Assembly (NCBI GenBank): GCA_023614405.1
Contig: CM042696.1
Location: forward strand, 333,923,211-333,987,210
Direction: 5' to 3'
Origin: Avena insularis
Lineage: Eukaryota > Streptophyta > Magnoliopsida > Poales > Poaceae
Length of the DNA stretch: 64,000 nucleotides
Each line of letters opens with the position of its first letter. Within the stretch, counting starts at the first letter, position 1. The translations under genes were made by a program, and so were the position numbers. The notes under the pieces are model-generated. The model saw only the letters and a list, made by a program, of their open reading frames with translations. It ran no database searches and had not been told where the DNA came from. Below are positions 12,982 through 21,302 of this stretch, one piece after another.

Positions 12982-14413
12982 GACTCTAGTGGTTGATCCA
13001 TGTGTGGTTTGTGGAAAGAACACACATGCAATGACTCTAGTGGTTGATCCATGTGTGGCTTGTGGAAATAACACACATGCAATGACTCTAGTGGTTGATC
13101 CATGTGTGGTTTGTGGAAATAACACACATGCAATAACTCTAGTGGTTGATCCATGTGTGGCTTGTGGAAATAACACACATGCAATGACTCTAGTGGTTGA
13201 TCCATGTGTGGTTTGTTAAAATAACACACATGCAATGACTGTAATGGATCCATAAGTGGTTTACGGGAAAGAACACACATGCAATGACCACTGGTTGATC
13301 CATATGTGGTTTGTGGAAAGAACACACATGCAATGACCACTTGTTGATCCATGTGTGGTTTGTGGAAAGAAAACACATGCAATGACAGTGGTGGATCCAT
13401 GTGTGGTTTGTGGAAAGAACACACATGCAATGACTCTAGTGATAGTTTTAGTATAAGAACACACATGCGATGACTCTAGTGTGTCCACATGTCGTTTGTG
13501 AAAATAACACACATGCAATGACCACTGGTTGATCCATAAGTTGTTTCTGGAAAAGAACACACATGCAATGAGTCTAGTGGATCCATGTGTCGTTTGTGAA
13601 ATGAACACACATGCAATGACCACTGGTTGATCCATAAGTTGTTTGTGGCAAAGAACACACATGCAATGACAGTGGTGGATCCATGTGTGGTTTGTGGAAA
13701 AGAACACACATGCAATGTCTCTAGTGCTGGTTTGTGGTTTTAGTATAAGAACAAACATGCAATTACTGAAATGGATCCATATGTGGTTTGTGGAAAGAAC
13801 ACACATGCAATGTCCACTGGTGGATCCATGTGTGGTTTGTGGAAAAGAACACACATGCAATGACCACTGGTTGATCCATGTGTGGTTTGTGGAAAGAACA
13901 CACATGCAACGACAGTGGTGGATCCATGTGTGGTTTGTGAAAAGAACACACATGCAATGACTCTAGTGTTGGTTTTAGTATAAGAACACACATGCAATGA
14001 CTCTAGTGTTGGTTTTAGTATAAGAACACACATGCAATGACTCTAGTGGTTGATCCATGTGTGGTTTGTGGAAATAACACACATGCAATGACTCTAGTGG
14101 TTGATCCATGTGTGGTTTGTGGAAATAACACACATGCAATGACTCTAGTGGTTGATCCATGTGTGGTTTGTGGAAATAACACACATGCAATGACTGTAAT
14201 GGATACATAAGTGGTTTATGGAAAAGAACACTGGTTGATCCATATGTGGTTTGTGGAAAGAACACACATGCAATGACCACTTGTTGATCCATGTGTGGTT
14301 TGTGGAAAGAACACACATGCAATGACAGTGGTGGATCCATGTGTGGTTTGTGGATAGAACACACATGCAATGACTCTAGTGCTAATTTTAGTATAAGAAC
14401 ACACATGCAATGG

Positions 14414-14437
14414 TTTGGAAAATCTTGGGATGTGACA
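14414..14437 (-). repeat. Remnant of the 3' LTR (24 bp)
   Basis: The 24 bases at 14414-14437 are identical to 20933-20956, the start of the 5' LTR, and sit directly after the polypurine tract on the minus strand, where a 3' LTR should start. The match stops at 14414, beyond which satellite sequence follows (acacatgcaatgg). The remaining 4.75 kb of this LTR is missing. The break falls inside the palindrome found near the LTR tip. Confidence 0.85.
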
Positions 14438-14452
14438 GGCTACCACCCTTAA
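14438..14452 (-). other. Polypurine tract next to the 3' LTR
   Basis: The minus strand reads TTTTAAGGGTGGTAGCC immediately before TGTCACATCCC. A purine-rich run at this place is where plus-strand DNA synthesis would start. The tract is not purely purine, but its position is exact. Confidence 0.65.
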
Positions 14453-14455
14453 AAT

Positions 14456-14474
14456 AAATCTCGTCCCGAGATTT
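14456..14474. other. Short perfect hairpin beside the polypurine tract
   Basis: The sequence aaatctcg, three bases (tcc), then cgagattt forms a perfect 8-bp inverted repeat. On the minus strand it gives a CTCGGGACGAG-type motif, which I recall as common just upstream of the polypurine tract in grass Ty3/Gypsy elements. Its function is unknown to me. Confidence 0.6.
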
Positions 14475-14517
14475 GGGGAGGCTAGGGTTACAAGTTGGCT
14501 CAAAAGCATCTAGGGTA

Positions 14518-14540
14518 CTACCACCCTTAAAATTTTTCCA
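14518..14540 (-). repeat. Second copy of the polypurine-tract motif
   Basis: The plus-strand motif taccacccttaaaat occurs at 14441-14455 and again at about 14520-14534, roughly 79 bp further inside the element. The inner copy is not followed by an LTR start. It looks like a short local duplication of the tract or the trace of an earlier rearrangement at this end. Confidence 0.6.
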
Positions 14541-14635
14541 ACTAAACTACATCTTGGCTTGCTTGGAATCTTGAGGAAACTTCTTCTTGGAAATCTTCTG
14601 CTCAGTGTCCTTTGTTTCCATGCTTGACTCATGGG

Positions 14636-15253
14636 CTAAGGTTGGGTTTCTCCATAGACTTTGTTTATCTTGTTCTTCATCTTTTCTGGGCAGTTGCTTA
14701 CATAGTGTCCTGGTTCCTTGCAATTGAAACAGTGGATATCTTGGAGTTCTTTACGTTGCTCTTGTGGACAAGTGGCTACATAGTGGCCTAGCTCTTTGCA
14801 GTTGTTGCACACTACTTGGCCGATCTCTTTATTCTTTGGGTTCTCTGGGCATCCACTGGGGTAGTGTCCCATTTCCTTACATTTACGACATTGCACAAGG
14901 CTCATGTATTGCTTTGGTTTCTTGGGCTTCTTTGATCCTTTGAATTGGGTTGTCTTGTTTGGAGGTATAAGTGGTCCTTTTCCTTTGTCATCAACATTCT
15001 TGGCATACTTGGATCCTTCTTGTTTCCTTTGTTCAACAATGGCATAGATGGGGCATTGAGTAGGTACATGGTCGTTTCCTTCACAAAGGTAACAAGTAAC
15101 TTGAGATGTGGGGCATTGGCCAACTGGATGTTCCTCTTCACAATTGGGGCATTGATCTTCATGCTCCTTGGAAGTGTGATCCTTGTCTCCACAAATAATG
15201 CAAGCTGGGGCTCCATCTAGAATAATATTCTTGTCATCCTTGTTGCCATACAC
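14636..15253 (-). CDS. Zinc-knuckle (nucleocapsid-like) part of the gag-like protein (205 aa)
   Basis: An open frame on the minus strand carrying four canonical CX2CX4HX4C knuckles at residues 54-67, 122-135, 149-162 and 175-188. Two variant ones lie at 18-35 (late His) and 35-47 (CX2CX3HX4C). A basic linker, about residues 76-115 with many Lys and Pro, separates the first three from the last three. Such knuckles bind RNA and package the genome in retroelement gag proteins. The frame opens at 15253 with GTG, not ATG, and has a TGA a few codons upstream in its own register, so it is probably not translated independently but continues the 15482-15234 frame after a frame break. It ends at a TAG at 14638-14636, about 200 bp before the 3' LTR, leaving no room for a polymerase. 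A captured cellular CCHC protein is possible, but the position inside the element favours gag. Confidence 0.75.
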   Translation of the reverse strand: MYGNKDDKNIILDGAPACIICGDKDHTSKEHEDQCPNCEEEHPVGQCPTSQVTCYLCEGNDHVPTQCPIYAIVEQRKQEGSKYAKNVDDKGKGPLIPPNKTTQFKGSKKPKKPKQYMSLVQCRKCKEMGHYPSGCPENPKNKEIGQVVCNNCKELGHYVATCPQEQRKELQDIHCFNCKEPGHYVSNCPEKMKNKINKVYGETQP

Positions 15254-15482
15254 TTTTGGGATAGTTTTCTTCCATGCTGATCATTTGATTAGTCACCTTA
15301 AGCATCAGTTGGGATTGTTCTTCCAAAAACTTTTGCAAGGTAGGGTCTTTATCACTATTGTTGGCTATGAACTGAGTTGTTAGTTGGTTGAACTGGTGTT
15401 GGGTTGCTAGGAGTTCTCTCATGTTGTCCTCTTGGTTGTTGTTGTCATCATCCTTGATGCTGGAGTCTTTTGGAGAAGTCAT
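15234..15482 (-). CDS. N-terminal part of the element's gag-like protein (82 aa)
   Basis: This frame starts at an ATG at 15482 on the minus strand, the first good start after the leader. The product begins MTSPKDSS. Residues 1-19 are acidic and Asn-rich. Residues 21-75 are rich in Gln, Leu and Asn with few helix breakers, which suggests one or two amphipathic helices or a short coiled coil suited to self-association. No classical retroviral capsid domain is recognisable. The frame stops at 15234, about 20 bases after the zinc-knuckle frame (15253) has opened in another register. The two therefore look like one gene split by a frame change, either an inactivating indel or, less likely, translational frameshifting. 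The gag assignment comes from position after the primer site and leader and from the zinc knuckles that follow. Confidence 0.6.
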   Translation of the reverse strand: MTSPKDSSIKDDDNNNQEDNMRELLATQHQFNQLTTQFIANNSDKDPTLQKFLEEQSQLMLKVTNQMISMEENYPKSVWQQG

Positions 15483-16163
15483 CTGTTTGGGGTTGAAGGG
15501 GGATTAGAATAGGCAAGAGATTTTCTAAGAAGTCAATTCTATTCACACACTTCACATTTCACACAAGCAATGTGCAAGCAATCACAAACAAACACTTCAC
15601 TCAAACAACAGTTTCAGGCACATACTTAGGCAACAAAATATTTTTGTTACACCACATAAGTTGGTGGGTTTGACTTAACTAAAATATGGTGGTCCATCTA
15701 TATGGTTCACTTGTGATCTTTCCATTCTTCTTGGTTGATTCTTCTTGAATGAGATCTTTGTATCCTTGGAGAATTCTTGTCTTTTGTTCACAAATCTTCA
15801 AAGGTGGTGATGGCTTCTTCTAAGTTGTGTTTCCCTAGTCTTCAAGTGAAATGTTACTCAAGACTTATAGTCTTTAGTGATATCCAAGTTGAAGTCCTTG
15901 GTGTACATGTTGAAGATGTTGAAGAAGTTGAAGTCATTAGAGTTGATGAAGTTGAAGAAGTCCTTTGCACATGGTGTAGTCTTTGGTCATGGGGTAGGCT
16001 TTTCCATCAAGTTTTGAAGTAGAAGAGAAGTAGAGTTGAAACCAAAATGGTTGAGGAAAGAGTTTACAAGATTGTTTTGTAAATAAGTTTTGGAATAAGA
16101 CAACTCCTATTGTCTAAGGGTTTTTGTCCAATCCTAGGGTTACAAATCATACAGCAACACAAT
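15483..16163 (-). other. Untranslated leader of the element
   Basis: About 680 bp between the primer binding site and the first gag ATG. Open frames here are short and show no known domain. It probably holds the packaging and dimerisation signals, which I cannot identify. It contains the GAAGTTGAA-like low-complexity patch listed separately and, at 15540-15610, a stretch rich in cacttca and aacaaac. Confidence 0.55.
15890..15966. repeat. GAAGTTGAA-like low-complexity repeat
   Basis: Plus-strand imperfect repetition of gaagttgaa and gatgttgaa motifs with a nine-base and three-base period. It lies in the leader of the retroelement and looks like replication slippage. Confidence 0.75.
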
Positions 16164-16174
16164 GCTCGATACCA
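16164..16174 (-). other. Primer binding site, initiator tRNA-Met type
   Basis: The minus strand reads TGGTATCGAGC three bases after the LTR ends in ACA. The usual plant initiator-tRNA-Met site reads TGGTATCAGAGC, so this matches it with one base missing. It would prime minus-strand DNA synthesis on the element's RNA. Its position fixes the inner end of the 5' LTR. Confidence 0.75.
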
Positions 16175-16664
16175 TTCTGTAGCGCCCCAACCTTTAATAA
16201 GATTGAGTCCCCTGTTTACAATGCTAGTCCCTGGATCAATAGCTAGCATCCACAGTTCAGATGTAATATCAAGAAACAAGGGTCATAATACAATTTTATA
16301 ACCAGGAATAACATAATTTTATTACATCAAACATAGCTCATTTGGCTATTACATTACATTGCAGCGGAATAACTATAGTCATGGGTCCTTCATCTTCAAA
16401 GTGCCACAGGCAGATGTTGGTTGTAGACTTTGTAATCCTAATCAATCAATCTTCACTAAAATCAATCAAACCTGCAACATTACAAGTTACAGCCACAAGG
16501 GTCAATACATTTGAATTGTATTGGCAAGTGATACTTTGGTAGTATAGTGGAGTCTATCATCTATATGCATTTGGCTAAGTGGAGTTGAGGCTTGCATTGC
16601 TCAAAATAGATTTTTCCTATCATTTTGAAAATACTAAGTTTTGTTTGGCAAAAACAAATTCCAA

Positions 16665-16726
16665 GGCATCTACCAATCAAAGACTGAAGATCCACTCAGG
16701 GCATCTACCAATCAGAGACTGAAGAT
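16665..16726. repeat. Short direct repeat in the LTR (35-bp period)
   Basis: The motif ggcatctaccaatcaaagac and the bases after it at 16665-16691 recur with one change at 16700-16726. A third, more diverged copy (catctctccatcaaag) lies at about 16782-16806. It is a small tandem duplication within the LTR. Confidence 0.8.
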
Positions 16727-17717
16727 TATCTTGGCAAAAACAATTTCCCAATCTAAGATTTTGAGATCCTTGTACCAAGCCATCTCTCCATCAAAGATTG
16801 AAGAATTTCACACAACCCTTGTTCACCCACAAATTTTATTTGGAAATTGGAGTGATGAGATTCTTGATTGCTTCCATGTCTTGATGCTCAAATTGTCCTT
16901 TACCAGGGACATGGCTAAGTACTTAGGTTTTACACTCTGCAGAGGTGGTGCACTTTCCCCACAAGCCTTGGTTTCCCAAGACATGATCCTTCAGTAGCCT
17001 TTCCTTAGTCAAATGGACGCGCTCCAACCTAACATACACTACCACCCACTGTCCAAGTGACTAAGTTCCAGCATCCTAAGATCATGGCAGAGCCCATATT
17101 GCCAAGTGGTTGCACTTGAAACTTCTCAACATTTGACATCTCAAATCTCTTTGTTTCCTGGGTGGCCATCCACAAGTGAGATACACAAGCCAAGTCCATG
17201 TCCTTGTGAACCACTCAACACAAACCATTCCTTCCATTCCACCCAGGTGATTCATTAACTTAGTTGTTTTGTTAAATAAAAACAAGTCCTTAGACTTAGA
17301 AATTTTCATAGCATGAATATATATCCCACCCAGGTTTTCTATTAGCTAGGCTAAGCTTGATAGTAATAGGATTCTTAACTTAGGTAAATCCTTCTAAGGA
17401 TTCATTTTACTAGTTTTCCTATAGCAAGGTCTATACTTAGCTAAATAAAAACCATGCAAGTTTTACTTAGCAAAAACACTAATGCATAGTGAAAATAATG
17501 GGACATAAGATATGAAGCATCACTTGCCTTTTTGGTAGAGGATATAGGTTTACTCCTTGATCTTGCTAGTCTCACTCTTCTCTAACTTCACTATAAGTCA
17601 ATCAAGCAAACACAAAATCAACTAACACTCCAAACCAATATTCTCTCAAACAAAATTACACACACAAAACAATGGAATCTAAGTCATGCATAAGCATGCA
17701 AAGGTTGGTTCTAATGT

Positions 17718-17980
17718 AAGGATGGTCTTCACTAGGCTTCTAACTTTGTAAGTTCCAAATTAGTCATTTACCAAAATGGCAAAGTCATTTGCAAAGAGGG
17801 TCTCCATTAGATTCCTAAACTTTGTAAGATCCAAAATGGTCATTTACCAAAGTGGCAAAGTTAAAGAAATGCATGCAAGCATGCCAAGCTTTGTTTTGTT
17901 TTGAAAAAGGGGTTCCTAATGGGTCATAGACTTTTGGGAACACCTATTGGTCATTTTGTGAAGTGGCTAAGTCATTTGCA
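17718..17980. repeat. Diverged tandem repeat in the LTR (about 76-80 bp period)
   Basis: Two adjacent imperfect copies (17718-17793 and 17794-17874) share aactttgtaag, ccaaa, gtcatttaccaaa and tggcaaag in the same order. A third, more diverged copy lies at about 17904-17980. It was probably produced by slippage within the LTR. Confidence 0.7.
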
Positions 17981-18539
17981 AAAAGGTTTCACTATAAAAC
18001 CATTTGCAAAACAAAGTGTTATTCTATGGGGTGTAGAAACATTTCTACTAGGGTATTAACCTATAGGTTTCACCAAATGAGTTGCTATTGCAAATCTTGG
18101 TGTTTTGGGTCAGTAGGTTTGGTTCAAAACATTTTCTCCAAAGTTTTCTTTATGAAAGCATTTTCATAAACAAAACAAATAGTTTTAGTTAGCTAGAAAT
18201 GGACTAAACTAATTAATCCATCCTATTCTTTTCCAAAATCATTTTCCAAACTATGGGTTGGTTCCTAGGGTCAGTAAGGTCACAACAAACTAATTTGCAA
18301 AGGTTTTCACCTAAAAATCATTTTTAAATGATTTTTCTAATGTTAGCAAGTACACAAAAGAATCTGCAAAATCAAACAAGCTAACAAATACTATTTGCTA
18401 AACTAAGGGCAGGGTTGGTTAGAGCTTGTCTTGCTGATTCCAACAACATCAAATTTGTAAAATTTGGACGTGTGGATCAAAAGATACATGGGTTTGAAGT
18501 TTGTAAGAAATTCTGTTTTCAAATCTGTTTTAAACCTAA

Positions 18540-19690
18540 CAGGCGTCACGCGGCGTATTCTTATTCGCCCGTACCGGTTCGGTGTGGATCGGCAACGTGG
18601 AGCGTTAGATCTAAGTTAAATCGTGCGGTCCAGAGCTAGCACTTACCCCTTCGCTAACATTCTATCATATCCGCTGACCGGATCCTACGGTTGTTAGCAC
18701 GCTTGCCAAAGATCGGTGGCGCTGCGCGGCGGCAGACGGCGGCGGCGCTCTGGCGGTGGAGTTCCGGCTAACACAGGAAGCGAGAGAGAGGGAGGAGTGG
18801 CTCACAGTGATCGCCGAGGCACGGGGAAGCTCAACGTGCTGCTGGCTCGACGACGGGCGCTCTGGTTCAGCCGCGATTGCTCGCCGGAGTTGGGAACGGC
18901 GGCGGTTGGCTCTGTCCACGGTCGAAGAGAGTGCTGTGGATTACCTCAAAGCGAAATGGCTATACGGTTAGATGCGCAAGATCGAGACGGAGTCGTGTGC
19001 GTGAACGAGGGGGGTCGGGGCGGTCGAGGCTTACCGGGAAAACTCGTCGGAGAGGAAGCAGACACGGTGGCGCTTAGAGCTTGTCGGAGTCGTCGCTGGA
19101 GATCGCCCTAAGGCAAAGGAGAGGCAGGGTTAGGTGCGCACGAGGGTCGCGAATGAGGGAGCATCATTGAGAGGTGCTGGGGAGGTCTGTGCTCACCGGG
19201 GAATGTCGCCGTAGTTGGAACAGACAGCGCGGTGTCGCTGCCGTCGAAGGCGAGGTTTCAGGCATCCAGGGCGAACTAGGAGTACTAGGAGATGCGTGAG
19301 GTCGAGAGGAGTCCACTCGCGTGAAGTAGAGGCAGAGGGGTGGTTGGAGTTGGCCGGGATTGCTGCGACAGCTCGTCGGAGCAGAGGGTGCTCGTGGAGG
19401 AATTGAGGCGGCCTGGGGGCGAGCTTGGGGAAGGGGTCTGAGGGAAATGACAGAGGAGAGGGAGGCGTTTAAGTAGGCGTCGTCGCGGCGAGGGATTAAC
19501 GCAGTATTAACGCGAATTGAAGCCGCGGATTGAAGGCAGCAACGGCAGCGTCGTCTGGGGGAGAAGAAGTCGCGGGGAAGAAGAAGCCTGCGTGGCGGTG
19601 GGGTCGTCTTGTCAGCGTTAGAGGAGGAAAGGGAGTTGGGTCCACCGGTCATTGGCTCTGTGGGTCATTTAACAGGTGAAAAACGATTCG
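18540..19690 (-). promoter_or_regulatory. GC- and CpG-rich block inside the LTR, probable promoter/leader region
   Basis: An abrupt change from AT-rich LTR to about 1.1 kb dense in CG dinucleotides and in ggcggcggc / cgtcgtcg runs. Open frames occur here on both strands, including 162 codons on the minus strand at 19652-19164 and 131 codons on the plus strand at 18716-19111. They are low in complexity, rich in Arg, Ser, Pro and Ala, and match no family I recognise, so I read them as by-products of GC content. Element transcription should start inside the 5' LTR on the minus strand, and a CpG-rich start region is plausible. A captured fragment of a grass gene's 5' region is the main alternative. 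Confidence 0.5.
19464..19476 (-). promoter_or_regulatory. Candidate TATA-like element of the LTR promoter
   Basis: The minus strand reads CTACTTAAACGCC inside the GC-rich block and is followed by a pyrimidine-rich stretch (CTCCCTCTCC), as often seen just after plant TATA boxes. This is weak evidence based on similarity alone. Confidence 0.25.
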
Positions 19691-19749
19691 CCGAGGGAGA
19701 GAAGAACTGGGCTGCTGCTGGGCCTAGTGGGCTGCTGGGCTGGGTCAAC

Positions 19750-20927
19750 CTTTTTCTTATTTTTTTCTGTCTGCTCTCTTTTTCTTTTTCTAATTCTTTT
19801 CTGTTTTGAATTTCAAACAAATATTCAAGCAATTCAAACAATTCAAACAAACACTCAACTTCACTTTGAATTTGGTTCTGTTTGGCAACATAATCCAATT
19901 CTCAAAATGAAATATTATTTTTATTTATTTTAGGATCCATTTATTATTTAAATAAAGTGGATCTTTAGTTTTTAGGGTTTGATTTATTTAACAAGAATTT
20001 CCATTTGAAATCCAATTATTTTCAAAACCAAACCAGAAGGTTTAATTTGAAAAATAAAGGAATACTTGGAAACTTATTTAAATAAATAAGTTTTGGTGTT
20101 TTAATTAAAATGGGAAAGCCTTTACTTAAATAAAATTGGATATTTAAATCCTCATTATTTTATTTAAATAATCCTTTACTCATTTTAATCAAAGCAAAAC
20201 CTTTTAATAAAAGATTTCAAAGTAGTAATAAAATACTTGGTGTTCATTTAAAATGGGAAAAGCTTTTACTTAAATAAAATTGGATATTTAAATCCTTTAT
20301 TTTATTTAAATAAACCTTTACTCACTTTATCAAAACAAAATATTTTATTTCAAAAGTTTGGCCAAAATTAATTTGGCTTATCTTTTCATTTGAAACCAAA
20401 GTCTTTTATTAAAAGATCCAAATAGTATTTCCAAAAACAATTTATTTTCCTTTGATAAATGTTTTATCTTTATAAATCCCTTTAGGATTATTGATCACCA
20501 ATTGGTATGGCTTTTGGTAAGGGCTTTATTGGCTTTGGAAATTCAATTTCCTTATCTTATATTATTCACAAGATTTTGTCTATGGTTCCAAACTAAGTGA
20601 AACCAATCTCTAAGGTCTTTTCTTGATCCTTTGAGAATATCTGTTGATCAACTTTGGTATGGATCAAATCCATAGATTTGGGGTAACTTTGGAAAATAAT
20701 TTCCTTCCATTAGGGTTTAGGGTTTTGGATTACTTTCCAAATGTTCAAATTTCCAGATACATTCATTGAGGAATGCATTTCCCTTGATTTGGATTTTTGT
20801 TGAATTCAAACTTTAGAATCCCATCTTTAACAAACTTTGGCTAAAGTTTTTCCTTTTAGAAACAAAAGTTTCTTTTTACCCTGATTTTCAACAAAAATTT
20901 ATTTTGTTTAATTTATTTTTCACATTA
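19750..20927. other. AT-rich outer part of the 5' LTR
   Basis: About 1.2 kb rich in tatttaaat, aaataaa and similar words, with no open frame of note. It includes the duplicated segment at 20093-20345. It forms the upstream (U3-like) part of the LTR on the minus strand. I see no clear binding-site cluster. Confidence 0.6.
20093..20345. repeat. Tandem duplication in the AT-rich LTR part (about 143-bp period)
   Basis: The segment containing aaaatgggaaa, tttacttaaataaaattgg and atatttaaatcc at about 20107-20205 recurs from 20250 to 20340 with small indels. A partial third trace (ttattaaaagat) follows near 20405. It is a local duplication within the LTR. Confidence 0.8.
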
Positions 20928-20946
20928 CAAGATTTGGAAAATCTTG
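20928..20946. other. Palindrome at the tip of the 5' LTR
   Basis: caagattt, three bases (gga), then aaatcttg is a perfect 8-bp inverted repeat 10 bp inside the LTR end. In the 3' LTR remnant only part of it survives, because the truncation falls within one arm. Such a structure could have helped breakage or template switching. Confidence 0.7.
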
Positions 20947-21302
20947 GGATGTGACACTAGTGGTTGATCCAGGTGTGGTTTGTGGAAATAACACACATGC
21001 AATGACTCTAGTGGTTGATCCACGTGTGGTTTGTGGAAATAACACACATGCAATGACTATAATGGATCCACAAGTTGTTTATGGAAAAGAACACACATGC
21101 AATGACCACTGGTTGATCCATATGTGGTTTGTGGAAAGAACACACATGCAATGACTCTAGTGGTTGATCCATGTGTGGTTTGTGGAAAGAACACACATGC
21201 AATGACTCTAGTGCTAGTTTTAGTATAAGAACACACATGCGATGACTCTAGTGCATCGACATGTGGTTTGTGAAAAGAACACACATGCAATGACCACTGG
21301 TT

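Larger units (their letters stand above)
1..14412. repeat. Satellite array, left block (40-52 bp monomers in higher-order repeats)
   Basis: Unbroken tandem array of about 290 related monomers. Nearly every monomer ends in acacacatgcaat and most carry a core of the form gatccatgtgtggtttgtgg. Monomers are 51 bp (class A) or 40-50 bp (other classes) and follow one another in a repeating order. A landmark monomer beginning tactcaaatgg recurs near 2156, 3944, 4854, 6008, 6974, 7760, 8671, 9767, 10678, 11832 and 12698, spaced about 0.8-1.15 kb. The array runs off the left edge of the window. Open frames on both strands follow from stop-poor monomers whose lengths are often multiples of three, so they are not called as genes. 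Origin and chromosomal position (pericentromeric, subtelomeric, knob or other) cannot be told from this sequence. Confidence 0.97.
14453..14635 (-). other. 3' untranslated stretch of the element
   Basis: About 180 bp between the stop of the zinc-knuckle frame and the polypurine tract. Apart from the short hairpin at 14456-14474 and the second tract motif near 14520, I see no conserved signal and no trace of polymerase or integrase coding sequence. Confidence 0.6.
14414..20956 (-). mobile_element. Non-autonomous LTR retroelement with a truncated 3' LTR
   Basis: A 6,543-bp insert in the satellite, read on the minus strand. In order it has a 5' LTR (20956 to 16178), a GAA spacer, a primer binding site like the initiator tRNA-Met type (16174-16164), a leader of about 0.7 kb, a gag-like frame with zinc knuckles (15482-14636), a polypurine tract (14452-14438), and only the first 24 bases of the 3' LTR (14437-14414). 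The internal region is just 1,740 bp and holds no recognisable protease, reverse transcriptase, RNase H or integrase, so the element depended on a partner for movement. A small gag-only internal region resembles TR-GAG elements, and the very long LTR resembles LARD elements. The Ty3/Gypsy-like assignment rests on the LTR ends, primer site and zinc knuckles and is an inference. No target-site duplication is visible, as expected when one end is deleted. Confidence 0.88.
16178..20956 (-). repeat. 5' long terminal repeat, 4.78 kb
   Basis: On the minus strand the LTR opens with TGTCACATCCC and closes with GGGGCGCTACA, giving the canonical TG...CA ends. The closing CA lies three bases before the primer binding site. 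The opening 24 bases are repeated exactly at 14437-14414, where the 3' LTR should begin. At 4,779 bp it is far longer than most plant LTRs and comparable with LARD-type LTRs. It is compositionally layered: AT-rich at 20927-19750, GC- and CpG-rich at about 19690-18540, and moderately AT-rich with short internal repeats from 18540 to 16178. Short open frames inside it show no recognisable domain. The length cannot be confirmed against a second LTR because that copy is nearly gone. Confidence 0.78.

Noticed and set aside
1..14412. CRISPR array (regular repeats at ~50 bp spacing)
   Set aside because: There are no unique spacers: repeat and inter-repeat sequence are equally conserved between monomers. 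The array holds hundreds of copies in an evidently eukaryotic context, and no cas genes are present.
15777..16022. 81-codon plus-strand frame in the leader
   Set aside because: It is produced by the GAAGTTGAA-type low-complexity patch (Glu/Val-rich) and is antisense to the element.
14438..16177. Polymerase remnants (reverse transcriptase or integrase) in the element
   Set aside because: All frames of the 1.74-kb internal region were read. Only the gag-like halves carry recognisable motifs, and no YxDD-like or integrase zinc-binding pattern was seen.
16064..16279. 71-codon minus-strand frame across the primer binding site
   Set aside because: It spans the LTR end and primer site, which are non-coding functional signals, and has no similarity I recognise.
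16641..16997. 118-codon plus-strand frame in the LTR
   Set aside because: It runs antisense to the element, covers the short direct repeats and has no domain.
18716..19111. 131-codon plus-strand frame in the GC-rich LTR block as a host gene
   Set aside because: The composition is low-complexity Arg/Gly/Ser, the opposite strand is also open, no domain is recognisable, and it lies entirely within the LTR.
19164..19652. 162-codon minus-strand frame in the LTR as a protein
   Set aside because: It is rich in Pro, Ser, Arg and Ala with no known motif. It is sense to the element but lies in the LTR, so it is more likely GC-rich leader sequence. It is kept only as part of the GC-rich block.
14414..20956. 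The 24-bp identical sequence at both insert ends as a target-site duplication
   Set aside because: It is the TG-starting tip of the LTR. It abuts the polypurine tract on one side and is part of the 4.8-kb LTR on the other, and target duplications of LTR elements are normally 4-6 bp.
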